This document shows positions 40,051 through 55,877 of a stretch of DNA of 64,000 bases, piece after piece. The notes under the pieces are model-generated. The model was not told where the DNA came from. It saw nothing but the letters and a program-made list of their open reading frames with translations, and did not search any database. The DNA lies in assembly GCF_900142065.1 (NCBI RefSeq), contig NZ_FSRJ01000001.1, positions 744,001 through 808,000 of the forward strand. Direction: 5' to 3'. The position numbers and the translations under genes were made by a program. Position 1 is the first letter of the stretch; each line of letters opens with the position of its first letter. This DNA comes from Agromyces cerinus subsp. cerinus (lineage in GTDB: Bacteria > Actinomycetota > Actinomycetes > Actinomycetales > Microbacteriaceae).

Positions 40051-40812
40051 ATGTCTCTCGCCGTCCGCGTGATCCCGTGCCTCGACGTGGCTGCAGGCCG
40101 CGTCGTGAAGGGCGTCAACTTCCAGAACCTGCGTGATGCGGGCGACCCCGTCGAGCTCGCGGCCCGTTACGCCGAGCAGGGTGCCGACGAACTCACCTTC
40201 CTCGACGTCACCGCCACCGTCGACGACCGCTCCACCACGTACGACATGGTGCAGCGCGTCGCCGAGCAGGTGTTCATCCCGCTCACGGTGGGCGGCGGTA
40301 TCCGCTCGGCCGACGACGTCGCCCGGCTGCAGGGCCACGGCGCCGACAAGGTCGGCGTGAACAGCGCCGCGATCGCCCGGCCGGCGCTCATCGGCGAGAT
40401 CGCCGACCGGTTCGGCGCCCAGGTGCTCGTGCTCTCGCTCGACGTCAAGCGAAGCGACCGCACGCCGTCGGGCTTCGTCGTGACGACCCACGGCGGGCGC
40501 ACCGAGACCGACCTCGACGCGCTCGACTGGGCGCGCCGGGGCATCGAACTCGGCGCCGGCGAGCTGCTCGTCAACTCGATCGACGCCGACGGTACGAAGG
40601 CTGGCTTCGACCTCGAGCTCACGGCACTCATGCACGAGCTGTCGACCGTGCCCGTCATCGCCTCGGGCGGCGCGGGCGCGGTGGCCGACTTCCCGCCGGC
40701 GATCGCGGCCGGCGCCGACGCGGTGCTCGCCGCATCCGTGTTCCACAACGGCGAGCTGACCATCGGCGAGGTCAAGGCCGCGCTGGCGGCCGACGGGAGG
40801 ATCGTGCGATGA
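40051..40812 (+). CDS. hisF: Imidazole glycerol phosphate synthase cyclase subunit
   Basis: HisF closes the imidazole ring with ammonia from HisH. The product has 253 residues, a beta-alpha barrel with [28 protein letters not shown] (catalytic Asp region), the [11 protein letters not shown] phosphate motif and [11 protein letters not shown]. HisH and HisA are not in this window. It overlaps hisI by 4 bp. Confidence 0.98.
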   Translation: MSLAVRVIPCLDVAAGRVVKGVNFQNLRDAGDPVELAARYAEQGADELTFLDVTATVDDRSTTYDMVQRVAEQVFIPLTVGGGIRSADDVARLQGHGADKVGVNSAAIARPALIGEIADRFGAQVLVLSLDVKRSDRTPSGFVVTTHGGRTETDLDALDWARRGIELGAGELLVNSIDADGTKAGFDLELTALMHELSTVPVIASGGAGAVADFPPAIAAGADAVLAASVFHNGELTIGEVKAALAADGRIVR

Positions 40813-41180
40813 CCACCGGATCGACGGTCGACCAGGCGCTCGAACGCGCCGTCTTCAACGCCGACGGGCTGCTGCCCGCCGTCATCCAGCAGTGGGACAC
40901 CGGCGAGATGCTGATGCTCGGCTGGATGGACCGCGAGGCGCTGCGCCGAACCCTGACCGAGGGACGGGTCACGTTCTGGTCGCGGTCGCGGCAGGAGTAC
41001 TGGCGCAAGGGCGACACCTCGGGCCACGCGCAGTACGTGCGCTCGGCGGCGCTCGACTGCGACGCCGACACCCTGCTCGTGCGCGTCGAGCAGATCGGCG
41101 CGGCGTGCCACACCGGCACCCGCACCTGCTTCGACGGCGACCCCATCGCCGTGACCCCCGGATTCCCGCCCGCCGACTGA
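40809..41180 (+). CDS. hisI: Phosphoribosyl-AMP cyclohydrolase
   Basis: HisI opens the adenine ring of phosphoribosyl-AMP. The product has 123 residues. Motifs are [39 protein letters not shown], the metal-binding DCDADTLL, and [11 protein letters not shown] with the zinc cysteines. HisE is a separate gene here. The trpE TTG start follows 23 bp later with no terminator or attenuator between, so his and trp genes probably share transcripts. Confidence 0.98.
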   Translation: MTTGSTVDQALERAVFNADGLLPAVIQQWDTGEMLMLGWMDREALRRTLTEGRVTFWSRSRQEYWRKGDTSGHAQYVRSAALDCDADTLLVRVEQIGAACHTGTRTCFDGDPIAVTPGFPPAD

Positions 41181-41203
41181 CGACTGACGACGAGGAGCAC
41201 ACG

Positions 41204-42730
41204 TTGGCCGACGCCACGACCACCTTCGAGGAGTTCACCGCCCTGCTCTCGGGGCGTCGTGTCGTACCCGTCGTGCGCGAGCTCTTCGCCGACGGCGAGA
41301 CGCCCGTGGGCATCTACCGCAAGCTCGCGGGTGACCGCCCCGGCACGTTCCTGCTGGAGTCGGCCGAGCAGGGCGGCATCTGGTCGCGCTACTCGTTCGT
41401 CGGCGTCTCGTCGTACGGCGTGCTCACCGAGGCATCCGACCGGGTCGAGTGGCAGGACTACGGACTGAGCGCCGAACGCGCCCTCGGCGACGCCGCCGAG
41501 CTCGCGCCGCTCGCCGCGCTCGAAGCGCTCTTCGAGCGCTGGCGCACCGAGGACGTGCCGGGCGCCCCGCCGCTCACCGGCGGTCTCGTCGGCTTCATCG
41601 GCTGGGAGGCGATCCGCCAGATCGAGCATCTGCCGAACCGGCCCCCGTCGGAGTTCCCGATGCCCGGCCAGGCATTCGCGTTCGTCTCCGAGCTCGTCGT
41701 GATCGACCACCGCACGGGCACCGTGCAGCTCATCGCCTCGGTGCTGAACGACCGGGGCGAAGCGCCCGAGCAGCTCTGGCAGGGCGCGCAGGCGCGGCTC
41801 GACCGTATGCAGCAGGAGCTCGCCCAGCCGACCGAGGCGTGGCTCGCGGAGATCGACCTGGCTCGCGCGGGTGACCCGGTGCACCGCACCGAGAAGGCCG
41901 ACTTCCTCGCGGCGGTCGACCGGTCGAAGGAGTACATCCGCGAGGGCGACATCTTCCAGGTCGTCATCTCGCAGCGCTTCGAGCAGGAGGCGACCGCGCA
42001 CCCGATCGACGTCTACCGCGTGCTCCGCAGCCTGAACCCCAGCCCGTACATGTACCTGCTGCACCTCGAGGACTCCGCGGGGGAGCCGTACTGGATCGTG
42101 GGCTCCTCGCCCGAGGCGCTCGTGAAGGTGCAGCAGGGCCGCGTGTTCACACATCCGATCGCGGGGTCGAAGCCGCGCGGTGCAACACCCGAGGCCGACG
42201 CCGATCTCGAGGCCGAGCTCATCGCCGACCCGAAGGAGCAGGCCGAGCACCTCATGCTCGTCGACCTCGCCCGCAACGACCTCGCGAAGGTCTGCACCGC
42301 GGGCACCGTCGAGGTGACCGAGTTCATGCGGGTCGAACGGTTCAGCCACATCATGCACCTCGTCTCCTCGGTCGAGGGCGACCTCGTCGGCGATGCGAAC
42401 GCGATCGACGTGTTCCGCGCGACGTTCCCGGCCGGTACGCTGTCGGGCGCGCCGAAGCCCCGGGCGCTCGAGATCATCGACGAGCTCGAGCCGGCGCAGC
42501 GCGGTCTCTACGGCGGCGTCGTCGGCTACTTCGGGTTCGGCGGCGACGCCGACCTCGCGATCGCGATCCGCACCGCGACGATCTCGGGCGGCGTCGCCCG
42601 GGTGCAGGCGGGCGGCGGCCTCGTCGCAGACTCGGATCCCGAGTCCGAGTACCAGGAGTCGCGCAACAAGGCCGCCGCGCCGCTCCGAGCGGTCGCAGTG
42701 GCCAATGCGATGCGACGGGTGGAATCGTGA
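41204..42730 (+). CDS. trpE: Anthranilate synthase component I
   Basis: TrpE converts chorismate and ammonia to anthranilate. The product has 508 residues. The TTG start is chosen because the frame upstream lacks ATG or GTG after hisI, and GAGGAG lies 6 nt before it. The N-terminal tryptophan-binding element is LLESAEQGGIWSRYSFVG (in part). The chorismate domain has FQVVISQRF, GSSPEALVKV, HPIAGSKPRG, AGTLSGAPKPRA, and GGGLVADSDPE. The glutaminase component is not encoded beside it. Confidence 0.96.
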   Translation: MADATTTFEEFTALLSGRRVVPVVRELFADGETPVGIYRKLAGDRPGTFLLESAEQGGIWSRYSFVGVSSYGVLTEASDRVEWQDYGLSAERALGDAAELAPLAALEALFERWRTEDVPGAPPLTGGLVGFIGWEAIRQIEHLPNRPPSEFPMPGQAFAFVSELVVIDHRTGTVQLIASVLNDRGEAPEQLWQGAQARLDRMQQELAQPTEAWLAEIDLARAGDPVHRTEKADFLAAVDRSKEYIREGDIFQVVISQRFEQEATAHPIDVYRVLRSLNPSPYMYLLHLEDSAGEPYWIVGSSPEALVKVQQGRVFTHPIAGSKPRGATPEADADLEAELIADPKEQAEHLMLVDLARNDLAKVCTAGTVEVTEFMRVERFSHIMHLVSSVEGDLVGDANAIDVFRATFPAGTLSGAPKPRALEIIDELEPAQRGLYGGVVGYFGFGGDADLAIAIRTATISGGVARVQAGGGLVADSDPESEYQESRNKAAAPLRAVAVANAMRRVES

Positions 42731-43458
42731 ACCCGGCCCGCATGAAGCTGCCCGCGATCGTCGCCACGGTCGTGGGAGCCGGCCTCGTGCTGCTCTCGTG
42801 GAGCCAGACCTGGTTCGACCTCCTCATCGAGGCGAGCGCCACCGGCGGCACGGGCGAGCCGATCGCCGTCACCGGCAGCATCGCCTCCCCGGCGCTCGCG
42901 GCGCTCGGCCTCGCGGGCCTCGCGCTCGTCGCGGCACTCGCGATCGCTGGGCCCGGCATCCGCTTCGTGCTCGGCGTGCTCGAGGTGCTCCTCGGCGGCT
43001 GCGTGCTGCTCGCGGCGAGCCTGTCCCTCTCCGACCCCGTCGCCTCGGTATCGCGGGCGGTGACGGATGCCACGGGCGTCGCCGGTGCCGCGCCGACCGC
43101 CGAGCTCGTGGCATCCGTCACCGCGACCGTCTGGCCGGTGCTCGCGATCATCGGCGGCGCGCTGCTCGTGCTCGCCGGGCTCGTGGTCCTCCTGACCGGC
43201 GCCCGCTGGCCCGCCTCCTCGCGGCGGTACAGCGATTCCCGCATGGCCGCCGACGGCACTGCCGCCGCCGCGGCCGAGCGCCCGGCCTCCGACCGCGCGA
43301 TCGACGACTGGGACGGCCTCAGCCGGGGCGACGACCCGACCGACGACCCGACCCGAGACGAGTCCGCGGCTGCGAGCGCCGACGCGAACGACGATTCCAC
43401 CGACCACCGCGACGCCGACCCGAGCGACGACGAGAGCCCCAGTGACGCGAACCGCTAG
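42727..43458 (+). CDS. Trp-operon-associated membrane protein (TrpMem family)
   Basis: The product has 243 residues from GTG overlapping the trpE stop (GTGA). Four hydrophobic helices occur: LPAIVATVVGAGLVLLS, ALAALGLAGLALVAALAIAG, GVLEVLLGGCVLLAASL and WPVLAIIGGALLVLAGLVVLL. A WSQTWF motif follows the first. The last 75 residues form an acidic Asp/Ser/Ala tail. Actinobacteria conserve this protein between trpE and trpC; its function is not established. The TAG stop doubles as the start of a -10 element for the next gene. Confidence 0.88.
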   Translation: MNPARMKLPAIVATVVGAGLVLLSWSQTWFDLLIEASATGGTGEPIAVTGSIASPALAALGLAGLALVAALAIAGPGIRFVLGVLEVLLGGCVLLAASLSLSDPVASVSRAVTDATGVAGAAPTAELVASVTATVWPVLAIIGGALLVLAGLVVLLTGARWPASSRRYSDSRMAADGTAAAAAERPASDRAIDDWDGLSRGDDPTDDPTRDESAAASADANDDSTDHRDADPSDDESPSDANR

Positions 43459-43461
43459 ACT
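43456..43461 (+). promoter_or_regulatory. -10 element overlapping the TrpMem stop codon
   Basis: TAGACT lies 32 nt before the next ATG, leaving room for a leader with GAAGGAG. It suggests an internal promoter for the downstream HGxxPAAW gene and trpC/B/A. No clear -35. Confidence 0.45.
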
Positions 43462-43493
43462 GGCCGACGAAAACCCCAGCACGAAGGAGCATC

Positions 43494-43724
43494 ATGAGCA
43501 TTGAGACCGCAGATCCCGGCCACGGACACTCGCCCGCGGCATGGACCGCCGTCACGATCATGCTCATCGCATTCACGATCGGCACGGTCGCCTTCTTCTT
43601 CGAGATGCAGTGGCTCGTCTGGGCGTCGGCAGGTCTGCTCGTCGTCGGCCTGGTCGTCGGCTGGGTGCTCGCGCGCGCCGGCTACGGTGTCGGCGGCTCG
43701 AAGGTCTCCGAAAAGGCGCACTAG
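43494..43724 (+). CDS. HGxxPAAW family small membrane protein
   Basis: The product has 76 residues. The motif HGHSPAAW lies at residues 10-17, followed by two transmembrane helices ([17 protein letters not shown] and [20 protein letters not shown]). GAAGGAG sits four nt before the ATG. The family is named for this motif and is found in actinobacterial trp clusters just ahead of trpC; its role is unknown. It shares one base with trpC (TAGTG). Confidence 0.85.
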   Translation: MSIETADPGHGHSPAAWTAVTIMLIAFTIGTVAFFFEMQWLVWASAGLLVVGLVVGWVLARAGYGVGGSKVSEKAH

Positions 43725-44497
43725 TGCTCGCCGAGCTCACGGCGAACGCTGTCGCCGACGCTCTGACGCGCCGCGAGAGCGCCCCGTTCGCCGTCGTCGA
43801 GGCCGCGGCGCTCGCTCGTCCGGCCGCGCTCGACGCGCTCGAGGCGCTGCGCCCGGCCTCGCACGTCAAGGTCATCGCCGAGATCAAGCGTTCGAGTCCC
43901 TCACGGGGCGCCCTCGCCTCGATCTCCGACCCGGCCGCCCTCGCCCGTCAGTACGAGCTCGGCGGTGCGAGCGCGATCAGCGTGCTCACCGAGGGCCGGA
44001 AGTTCGGGGGGTCGCTCGCCGACCTCGAGACCGTGCGCGCCGCCGTCTCGCTGCCGGTGCTGCGCAAGGACTTCATCGCGACGCCGTACCAGGTGCTCGA
44101 AGCCCGTGCGGCGGGCGCCGACCTCGTGCTGCTGATCGTGGCCGCGCTCGACGACCCGACGCTCCGCGAACTCCACGACCTCATCGTCGAGCTCGGCATG
44201 ACGCCGCTCATCGAGACGCACTCGGCTGATGAACTCGAGCGCGCGGCAGCGCTCGGCGCGCGCCTCATCGGCGTGAACGCCCGCGACCTCTCGACGTTCG
44301 AACTCGATCGCGACCTCTTCGGCCGTCTCGCGCCGCGATTCCCCGAGGGCGCGATCCGCGTCGCGGAGTCCGCGGTGCTGTCGGCGGCGGATGTCGCGCA
44401 CTACCGCTCTTCGGGCGCCGACGTCGTGCTCGTCGGCGAGGCGCTCGTCACGGGCGGCGACCCGATTGCCAACCTCTCAGCTTTCCTGGCGGTGTGA
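43724..44497 (+). CDS. trpC: Indole-3-glycerol phosphate synthase
   Basis: TrpC closes the indole ring from carboxyphenylaminodeoxyribulose phosphate. The product has 257 residues from GTG at 43724. Motifs are [15 protein letters not shown] with catalytic Glu/Lys, [24 protein letters not shown] and [12 protein letters not shown] separate TrpF is not seen; in actinobacteria PriA/HisA often covers that step. Confidence 0.97.
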   Translation: MLAELTANAVADALTRRESAPFAVVEAAALARPAALDALEALRPASHVKVIAEIKRSSPSRGALASISDPAALARQYELGGASAISVLTEGRKFGGSLADLETVRAAVSLPVLRKDFIATPYQVLEARAAGADLVLLIVAALDDPTLRELHDLIVELGMTPLIETHSADELERAAALGARLIGVNARDLSTFELDRDLFGRLAPRFPEGAIRVAESAVLSAADVAHYRSSGADVVLVGEALVTGGDPIANLSAFLAV

Positions 44498-44498
44498 C

Positions 44499-45707
44499 AT
44501 GGCGCTCAGAGCGCAGACTGGTCCCTACTTCGGCGACTTCGGGGGGCGCTTCGTGCCCGAGTCCCTCGTCGCCGCACTCGACGAGCTCGGTGAGGCCTAC
44601 GACCTCGCCAAGCTCGATCCCGCGTTCGGCGAAGAGCTCGCCGAACTCGGCCGCAGCTACACCGGACGCCCGTCGATCATCACCGAGGTGCCGCGCTTCG
44701 CCGCGCACGCAGGTGGCGCCAGGGTCATCCTGAAGCGCGAAGACCTGAACCACACCGGCTCGCACAAGATCAACAACGTGCTCGGCCAGGCGCTGCTCAC
44801 GAAGCGCATCGGCAAGACCCGCGTGATCGCGGAGACCGGTGCCGGTCAGCACGGCGTCGCGACGGCGACGGCCGCCGCCCTCTTCGGTCTCGACTGCGTC
44901 ATCTACATGGGCGAGGTCGACACCGAGCGCCAGGCGCTGAACGTCGCGCGCATGCGGTTGCTCGGCGCCGAGGTCATCGCGGTGACGGCCGGTTCGCGCA
45001 CGCTGAAGGACGCGATCAACGAGGCGATGCGCGACTGGGTCACCAACGTCGAGACCACCAACTACATCTTCGGCACGGTCGCCGGTCCGCACCCGTTTCC
45101 CGAGATGGTGCGCGACTTCCAGAAGATCATCGGCGAAGAGGCCCGTCAGCAGGTCATCGACCTCACGGGCGGGCTGCCGACGGCCGTCGCGGCCTGCGTC
45201 GGCGGCGGATCGAACGCGATCGGCATCTTCCACGCCTTCCTCGACGACGAGTCCGTCGCGCTCTACGGCTTCGAGGCCGGCGGCGAGGGCGCCGAGACCG
45301 AGCGCCACGCGGCGACCATCACGAAGGGTCGCCCCGGTGTGCTCCACGGGGCGCGCAGCTACCTGCTGCAGGACGAAGATGGCCAGACCATCGAGTCGCA
45401 CTCGATCTCGGCGGGCCTCGACTACCCGGGCGTCGGCCCCGAGCACTCGTGGCTCGCGGCGATCGGGCGCGCGAACTACCGCCCGGTGACCGACGACGCG
45501 GCGATGCAGGCGCTGCGCCTCCTCACCCGCACCGAGGGCATCATCCCGGCGATCGAGTCGGCCCACGCACTCGCGGGAGCCCTCGAACTCGGTCGCGAAC
45601 TCGGGCCCGAGGCCACGATCCTCGTGAACCTCTCGGGGCGCGGCGACAAGGACATGGACACGGCCGCTCACTACTTCGAGCTCTACGACCAGGAGAACGC
45701 CGAATGA
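44499..45707 (+). CDS. trpB: Tryptophan synthase beta chain
   Basis: TrpB joins indole and serine to make tryptophan. The product has 402 residues. [14 protein letters not shown] opens the protein, the PLP-binding Lys is in [15 protein letters not shown] follows, and the PLP-phosphate loop is [12 protein letters not shown] at 44499 lies one base after the trpC stop. It overlaps trpA by 4 bp. Confidence 0.98.
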   Translation: MALRAQTGPYFGDFGGRFVPESLVAALDELGEAYDLAKLDPAFGEELAELGRSYTGRPSIITEVPRFAAHAGGARVILKREDLNHTGSHKINNVLGQALLTKRIGKTRVIAETGAGQHGVATATAAALFGLDCVIYMGEVDTERQALNVARMRLLGAEVIAVTAGSRTLKDAINEAMRDWVTNVETTNYIFGTVAGPHPFPEMVRDFQKIIGEEARQQVIDLTGGLPTAVAACVGGGSNAIGIFHAFLDDESVALYGFEAGGEGAETERHAATITKGRPGVLHGARSYLLQDEDGQTIESHSISAGLDYPGVGPEHSWLAAIGRANYRPVTDDAAMQALRLLTRTEGIIPAIESAHALAGALELGRELGPEATILVNLSGRGDKDMDTAAHYFELYDQENAE

Positions 45708-46489
45708 ACACGGTCGGTTCCGTCATCCGCCGTCGCAACGAGGAGGCGGGCGGCGCGCTCATCGGCTACCTCCCCGTCGGCTTCCCCACGTTCGACGAGA
45801 GCGTCGAGGCCGCGGTCGCGATGGTCGAGAACGGCGTCGACATCCTCGAGCTCGGCCTGCCGTACTCCGACCCCGTCATGGACGGTCCCGTCATCCAGGC
45901 CGCCACGCAGCAGGCCCTTGCGAACGGTTTCCGCCTCGCCGACGGCTTCGAGGCCGTGCGACGCATCACCGCGCGAGTGGATGCCCCGGTGCTGATCATG
46001 ACCTACTGGAACCCGGTCGTGCAGTACGGCGTCGACCGATTCGCCGACGACCTGGTCGCGGCCGGGGGAGCGGGGCTCATCACGCCCGATCTCATCCCCG
46101 ACGAGGGCTCCGAGTGGATCGCGGCATCCGAGCGCACCGGTCTCGACCGGGTGTTCCTCGCGGCGCCGACCTCGACCGATGCTCGCATCGGGCAGGTCGT
46201 CGAGGCGAGTCGTGGATTCGTGTACGCGGTGTCGACCATGGGCATCACGGGTGCCCGCAGCGACGTCGACCGGGCCGCTCGCACGCTCGTCGAGCGGCTG
46301 ACCGCTGCCGACGCGCCCGCGAGCTGCGTCGGCGTCGGCATCTCCACGGCCGCCCAGGTCGCCGAGGTGCTCGAGTACGCGCAGGGCGCGATCGTCGGGT
46401 CGGCGCTCGTGAACGCACTCGCCACGGGCGGCGTCGCCGCGGTCGGCGAACTGGCTGCGGAACTCGCGCGCGGCACCCGCGCAGAGTGA
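45704..46489 (+). CDS. trpA: Tryptophan synthase alpha chain
   Basis: TrpA cleaves indole-3-glycerol phosphate and channels indole to TrpB. The product has 261 residues. Catalytic Glu and Asp sit in [40 protein letters not shown] and [12 protein letters not shown] follow. Normal length. Confidence 0.98.
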   Translation: MNTVGSVIRRRNEEAGGALIGYLPVGFPTFDESVEAAVAMVENGVDILELGLPYSDPVMDGPVIQAATQQALANGFRLADGFEAVRRITARVDAPVLIMTYWNPVVQYGVDRFADDLVAAGGAGLITPDLIPDEGSEWIAASERTGLDRVFLAAPTSTDARIGQVVEASRGFVYAVSTMGITGARSDVDRAARTLVERLTAADAPASCVGVGISTAAQVAEVLEYAQGAIVGSALVNALATGGVAAVGELAAELARGTRAE

Positions 46490-46491
46490 AG

Positions 46492-46497
46492 TACGCT
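46492..46497 (+). promoter_or_regulatory. -10 element before lgt
   Basis: TACGCT begins 3 bp after the trpA stop codon and predicts a leader of about 45 nt for lgt, with a small GGCCG/CGGCC hairpin. Confidence 0.4.
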
Positions 46498-46546
46498 CAT
46501 TGAGGCCGTCAGCGGCCGAAGCAACTGAGGAAAGGCAGCAGCCGGC

Positions 46547-47557
46547 GTGATCGCACCGTTCAGCATTCCGAGCCCAGACCCCGCTTGGCGCGCCCTCGAG
46601 ATTCCGGTCCCGTGGGGCACGCTGACGATCCAGACGTACGCGCTCTGCATCCTCGTCGGCATCATCCTCGCCGTCATCATCACCTCGCGCCGCCTCACCA
46701 AGCGCGGCGCCGAGCCCGGCATCGTGCTCGACATCGCCCTGTGGGCGGTGCCGCTCGGCATCATCGGCGCCCGGTTCTACCACGTCTTCACGCACCCCGA
46801 CGACTACTTCTACGCCGGTGCGAACGTCTGGAATCCATTCGCCCCCGGGGCCATCTGGAACATCTGGGAGGGCGGCAACGCGATCTACGGCGCCCTGATC
46901 GGCGGTGCGATCGGTGCGATCATCGGCTGCCGGTTCACCGGCATCCGCTTCTGGTCGTTCGCCGACGCGCTCGCGCCCGGCCTGCTGGTCGCGCAGGCCA
47001 TCGGCCGACTGGGCAACTGGTTCAACCACGAGCTCTTCGGTTCGCCCACCGACCTGCCCTGGGGCCTCGAGATCTCCTCCGACAACCTGGCGTTCCCGGC
47101 AGGCCTCGCCGACGGCACGCTGTTCCACCCGACGTTCCTCTACGAGCTCGTCTGGAACCTCCTTGGCGCCGCCGCCATCGTCCTGCTCGAGCGCCGGTTC
47201 AACCTGCGCTGGGGCAAGGCCTTCGGCGTGTACCTCATCTGGTACGGCGCGGGCCGCGCGTTCTTCGAGTCGATCCGCCTCGATCCGAGTGAGATGTTCT
47301 TCGGCATCCGCGTGAACGTCTGGGCGTCGCTCGCAGCCGTCGTGCTCGGCATCGTGCTGATCATCGTGCAGCGTCGTCGTCACACCGGCGACGAGCCGAG
47401 CCCGTACGTGCCGGGGCGTGAATGGACTGCGCCGAATGCTGAGGTAGACTCCGAAGACATCGAGTCCGACTCCGACTCTCTCGACGATGACGTCGAGGGT
47501 GAGAGCAAGACGGGCGTGACGGCGGCCACAAGCCCAAGCCGATCCACCTCAGCGTAA
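46547..47557 (+). CDS. lgt: Prolipoprotein diacylglyceryl transferase
   Basis: Lgt transfers diacylglycerol from phosphatidylglycerol to the lipobox Cys of prolipoproteins. The product has 336 residues from GTG, with several membrane helices. The Lgt signature is GRLGNWFNHELFG; YALCILVGIILAVIITSRR and GARFYHVFTHPDDYF (essential His region) precede it. The C-terminal 50 residues form a cytoplasmic acidic Ser/Asp/Glu tail. GAGGAAAGG lies about 11 nt before the GTG, a long spacing. lgt follows trpA in many actinobacteria. Confidence 0.96.
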   Translation: MIAPFSIPSPDPAWRALEIPVPWGTLTIQTYALCILVGIILAVIITSRRLTKRGAEPGIVLDIALWAVPLGIIGARFYHVFTHPDDYFYAGANVWNPFAPGAIWNIWEGGNAIYGALIGGAIGAIIGCRFTGIRFWSFADALAPGLLVAQAIGRLGNWFNHELFGSPTDLPWGLEISSDNLAFPAGLADGTLFHPTFLYELVWNLLGAAAIVLLERRFNLRWGKAFGVYLIWYGAGRAFFESIRLDPSEMFFGIRVNVWASLAAVVLGIVLIIVQRRRHTGDEPSPYVPGREWTAPNAEVDSEDIESDSDSLDDDVEGESKTGVTAATSPSRSTSA

Positions 47558-47668
47558 AACGCCCCGCAGAACGTTCTCCGAAGCGACGCCGCACCACGCG
47601 TCGAGACATCTCCCTTGATGGGCCGACGACGTCCCCCGCTGCACACTTAGTTGATGAGGACGGTTCAC

Positions 47669-53696
<6,028 letters not shown>

Positions 53697-53702
53697 CCAT
53701 GG

Positions 53703-53718
53703 CGCGCCGCACGGCGCG
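53703..53718 (+). terminator. Probable gltBD terminator
   Basis: CGCGCCG (53703-53709) pairs with CGGCGCG (53712-53718), followed by TTTCG. The loop is tight unless the central pairs open. Confidence 0.5.
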
Positions 53719-53768
53719 TTTCGACCAAACACCCGGCGCTGACGCGCGAAACATGGGAGCACAAGATA

Positions 53769-55184
53769 ATGAGACGAGCGAAGATCGTCGCCACCCTCGG
53801 GCCGGCGACATCGAGCTATGAGCAGATCCGGGCGATCATCGATGCGGGCGTCGACGTCGCGCGGATGAACCTCAGCCACGGCAGCTACGACGTGCACGAG
53901 GGCGTCTACCAGAACGTTCGGAAGGCTGCGAACGACAGTGGCAAGGCGATCGCCGTGCTGGTCGACCTGCAGGGCCCGAAGATCCGCCTCGGCAAGTTCG
54001 CCGACGGACCGCACGAGCTCGCCGAGGGTGACATCTTCAAGATCACGACCGAAGACGTGGTCGGCACGAAGGAGATCGTCGGCACCACGTTCAAGGGGCT
54101 TCCCCAAGACGTCAAGCCCGGCGACTTCCTTCTGATCGACGACGGCAAGGTCCGCGTCGAGGTCATCGAGACCGATGGCGTCGTCGTCACGACCCGCGTC
54201 GTCGTCGCCGGCCCGGTGTCGAACAACAAGGGCATTAACCTGCCCGGAGTCGCGGTCAACGTGCCCGCGCTCTCCGAGAAGGACGAGGCCGACCTCCGCT
54301 GGGGCCTCGAGCTCGGCGCCGACCTGATCGCCCTCTCCTTCGTGCGCAACGCTTCCGACGTCACGCGCGTGCACGAGATCATGGACGAGGTGGGCCGTCG
54401 CGTCCCCGTCGTCGCGAAGATCGAGAAGCCGCAGGCCGTCGACGCCCTCGAGGAGATCACCGAGGCGTTCGACGCCATCATGGTCGCCCGCGGCGACCTC
54501 GGCGTCGAGCTGCCGCTCGAGGCCGTGCCGATCGTGCAGAAGCGCGCGGTCGAGATCGCCCGCCGTCTCGCGAAGCCTGTCATCGTGGCCACGCAGATGC
54601 TCGAGTCGATGATCCACAGCCCGGTGCCGACGCGCGCCGAGACCTCCGACGTGGCGAACGCCGTGCTCGACGGAGCCGACGCCGTCATGCTCTCGGGCGA
54701 GACGAGCGTGGGGGAGTACCCCGTCATCACGGTGCAGACCATGGCGCGCATCGTCGAGTCGACCGAGCTGCACGGACTCGACCGCATCGCACCGCTCGGC
54801 ACGAAGCCGCGCACCCAGTCGGGCGCGATCACGGCCGCCGCGGTCGAGGTCGCCGACTTCGTCGAGGCCAAGTACCTCTGCGTCTTCACCGAGTCGGGCG
54901 AGACCGTGCGCCGCATGACTCGCCTGCGTTCGAAGATCCCCATCCTGGCGTTCACGCCCGACCCGGCGATCCGACGTCGCCTCGCGCTGAACTGGGGTGT
55001 CGAGTCGTTCGTCGTCTCTCGCGTGACCCACACCGACCAGATGGTCGGCCAGGTCGACGAGGCACTCGCGAAGACCGGCAAGGCCGTCAACGGTGAGAAG
55101 GTCGTCATCATCTCGGGTTCCCCTCCCGGAATCCCCGGCACCACCAACGACGTGCGCGTGCACGTCGTCGGTGAGGTGCTCTAA
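53769..55184 (+). CDS. pyk: Pyruvate kinase
   Basis: Pyk converts phosphoenolpyruvate and ADP to pyruvate and ATP. The product has 471 residues. Signatures are KIVATLGPATSSYEQI, MNLSHGSY, DLQGPKIRLG, VVAKIEKPQAVDALEEI with the catalytic Lys, MVARGDLGVELPLEAVP and PVIVATQMLESMI. The C-terminal domain (allosteric region) is present. GGGAG lies about 10 nt before the ATG. Its own terminator follows. Confidence 0.99.
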   Translation: MRRAKIVATLGPATSSYEQIRAIIDAGVDVARMNLSHGSYDVHEGVYQNVRKAANDSGKAIAVLVDLQGPKIRLGKFADGPHELAEGDIFKITTEDVVGTKEIVGTTFKGLPQDVKPGDFLLIDDGKVRVEVIETDGVVVTTRVVVAGPVSNNKGINLPGVAVNVPALSEKDEADLRWGLELGADLIALSFVRNASDVTRVHEIMDEVGRRVPVVAKIEKPQAVDALEEITEAFDAIMVARGDLGVELPLEAVPIVQKRAVEIARRLAKPVIVATQMLESMIHSPVPTRAETSDVANAVLDGADAVMLSGETSVGEYPVITVQTMARIVESTELHGLDRIAPLGTKPRTQSGAITAAAVEVADFVEAKYLCVFTESGETVRRMTRLRSKIPILAFTPDPAIRRRLALNWGVESFVVSRVTHTDQMVGQVDEALAKTGKAVNGEKVVIISGSPPGIPGTTNDVRVHVVGEVL

Positions 55185-55196
55185 GCAGTTCACGAG

Positions 55197-55224
55197 AGGA
55201 GCCGGTCCGAGAGGGCCGGCTCCT
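55197..55224 (+). terminator. pyk terminator
   Basis: AGGAGCCGG (55197-55205) pairs with CCGGCTCCT (55216-55224), with a further CC/GG pairing past a bulged T, followed by TTCGC. Confidence 0.8.
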
Positions 55225-55311
55225 TTCGCATCGCCGGTGGCGAACGGCGGATGTCCCGGCACGGACAGGAGCGCGTGATCGCCCTCCGGCTCGAGATGAC
55301 ACACTCGGATC

Positions 55312-55758
55312 ATGGTCGAGTTCGAGTGCCGTACCCAACTGCCGGTGCCGGTGTCGCGTGCGTTCGACCTGTCCCGGAGCATCGACCTGCATGTCGCGTC
55401 GATGGCGGATTCGCAGGAGCGCGCGATCGCCGGCGTCACGAGCGGCCTCATCGGCGCCGGCGACGAAGTGACGTGGCGGGCGTGGCACTTCGGGGTGCCG
55501 ATCCGCATGACGAGCCGGATCACCGAGTTCGATCCGCCGTCGTCGTTCGTCGACGAGCAGGTTCGCGGACCGTTCCGCTCATTCCGTCACGAACACGAGT
55601 TCGCGGCGGACCCGGTGGGTGGCACGATCATGACCGATCGGGTGCGGTTCGTCGCGCCCCTCGGGCCGCTCGGCCGGATCGCGGAGGTCGTGCTCGGCCC
55701 GTACCTGCGGCGGCTCATCGAACATCGGAACGCGCACATCGCGGCATCCGCTCACTGA
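55312..55758 (+). CDS. SRPBCC family protein
   Basis: The product has 148 residues. N-terminal FECRTQLPVPVSRAFDLSRSIDLH (in part) is the usual first strand and helix of the helix-grip (START-like) fold; PIRMTSRITEFDPPSSFVDEQ and FRSFRHEHEF follow, with a long C-terminal helix. Such proteins bind hydrophobic ligands or act as polyketide cyclase/dehydrase-like enzymes; no ligand can be named. Single gene between pyk and the tRNA gene. Confidence 0.8.
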   Translation: MVEFECRTQLPVPVSRAFDLSRSIDLHVASMADSQERAIAGVTSGLIGAGDEVTWRAWHFGVPIRMTSRITEFDPPSSFVDEQVRGPFRSFRHEHEFAADPVGGTIMTDRVRFVAPLGPLGRIAEVVLGPYLRRLIEHRNAHIAASAH

Positions 55759-55780
55759 ACGGTCGCCGCTCGTCGAGCGG

Positions 55781-55863
55781 TGCCGGTGGTGGGGGTCGAA
55801 CCCACACGCCCTTTCGGGCAAAGCATTTTGAGTGCTCCGCGTCTGCCATTCCGCCACACCGGC
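55781..55863 (-). tRNA. tRNA-Leu, anticodon CAA
   Basis: The minus strand reads GCCGGTG at the 5' end, pairing with CACCGGC, discriminator A. The anticodon loop CTCAAAA has CAA, decoding UUG. A T-arm GGGTTCGACCC-type sequence and a long variable arm (TGCCCGAAAGGGCG) confirm the class II leucine type. Length 83 nt. The 3' CCA is not encoded; CCG follows. Confidence 0.97.
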
Positions 55864-55877
55864 CAAAGGCCTCGCTC

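Noticed and set aside
41181-41203. A trp attenuator or leader peptide before trpE
   Set aside because: Only 23 bp separate hisI and trpE, with no hairpin and no Trp codons.
47445-47450. TAGACT within lgt as the gltB promoter
   Set aside because: A TGGACT-16-TAGACT pair exists, but it lies more than 200 bp upstream inside coding sequence and cannot be separated from chance.
47568-47577. Palindrome AGAACGTTCT before gltB as a LexA box
   Set aside because: The actinobacterial LexA site needs about four bases between GAAC and GTTC; here the halves abut, and gltB is not a damage-response gene.
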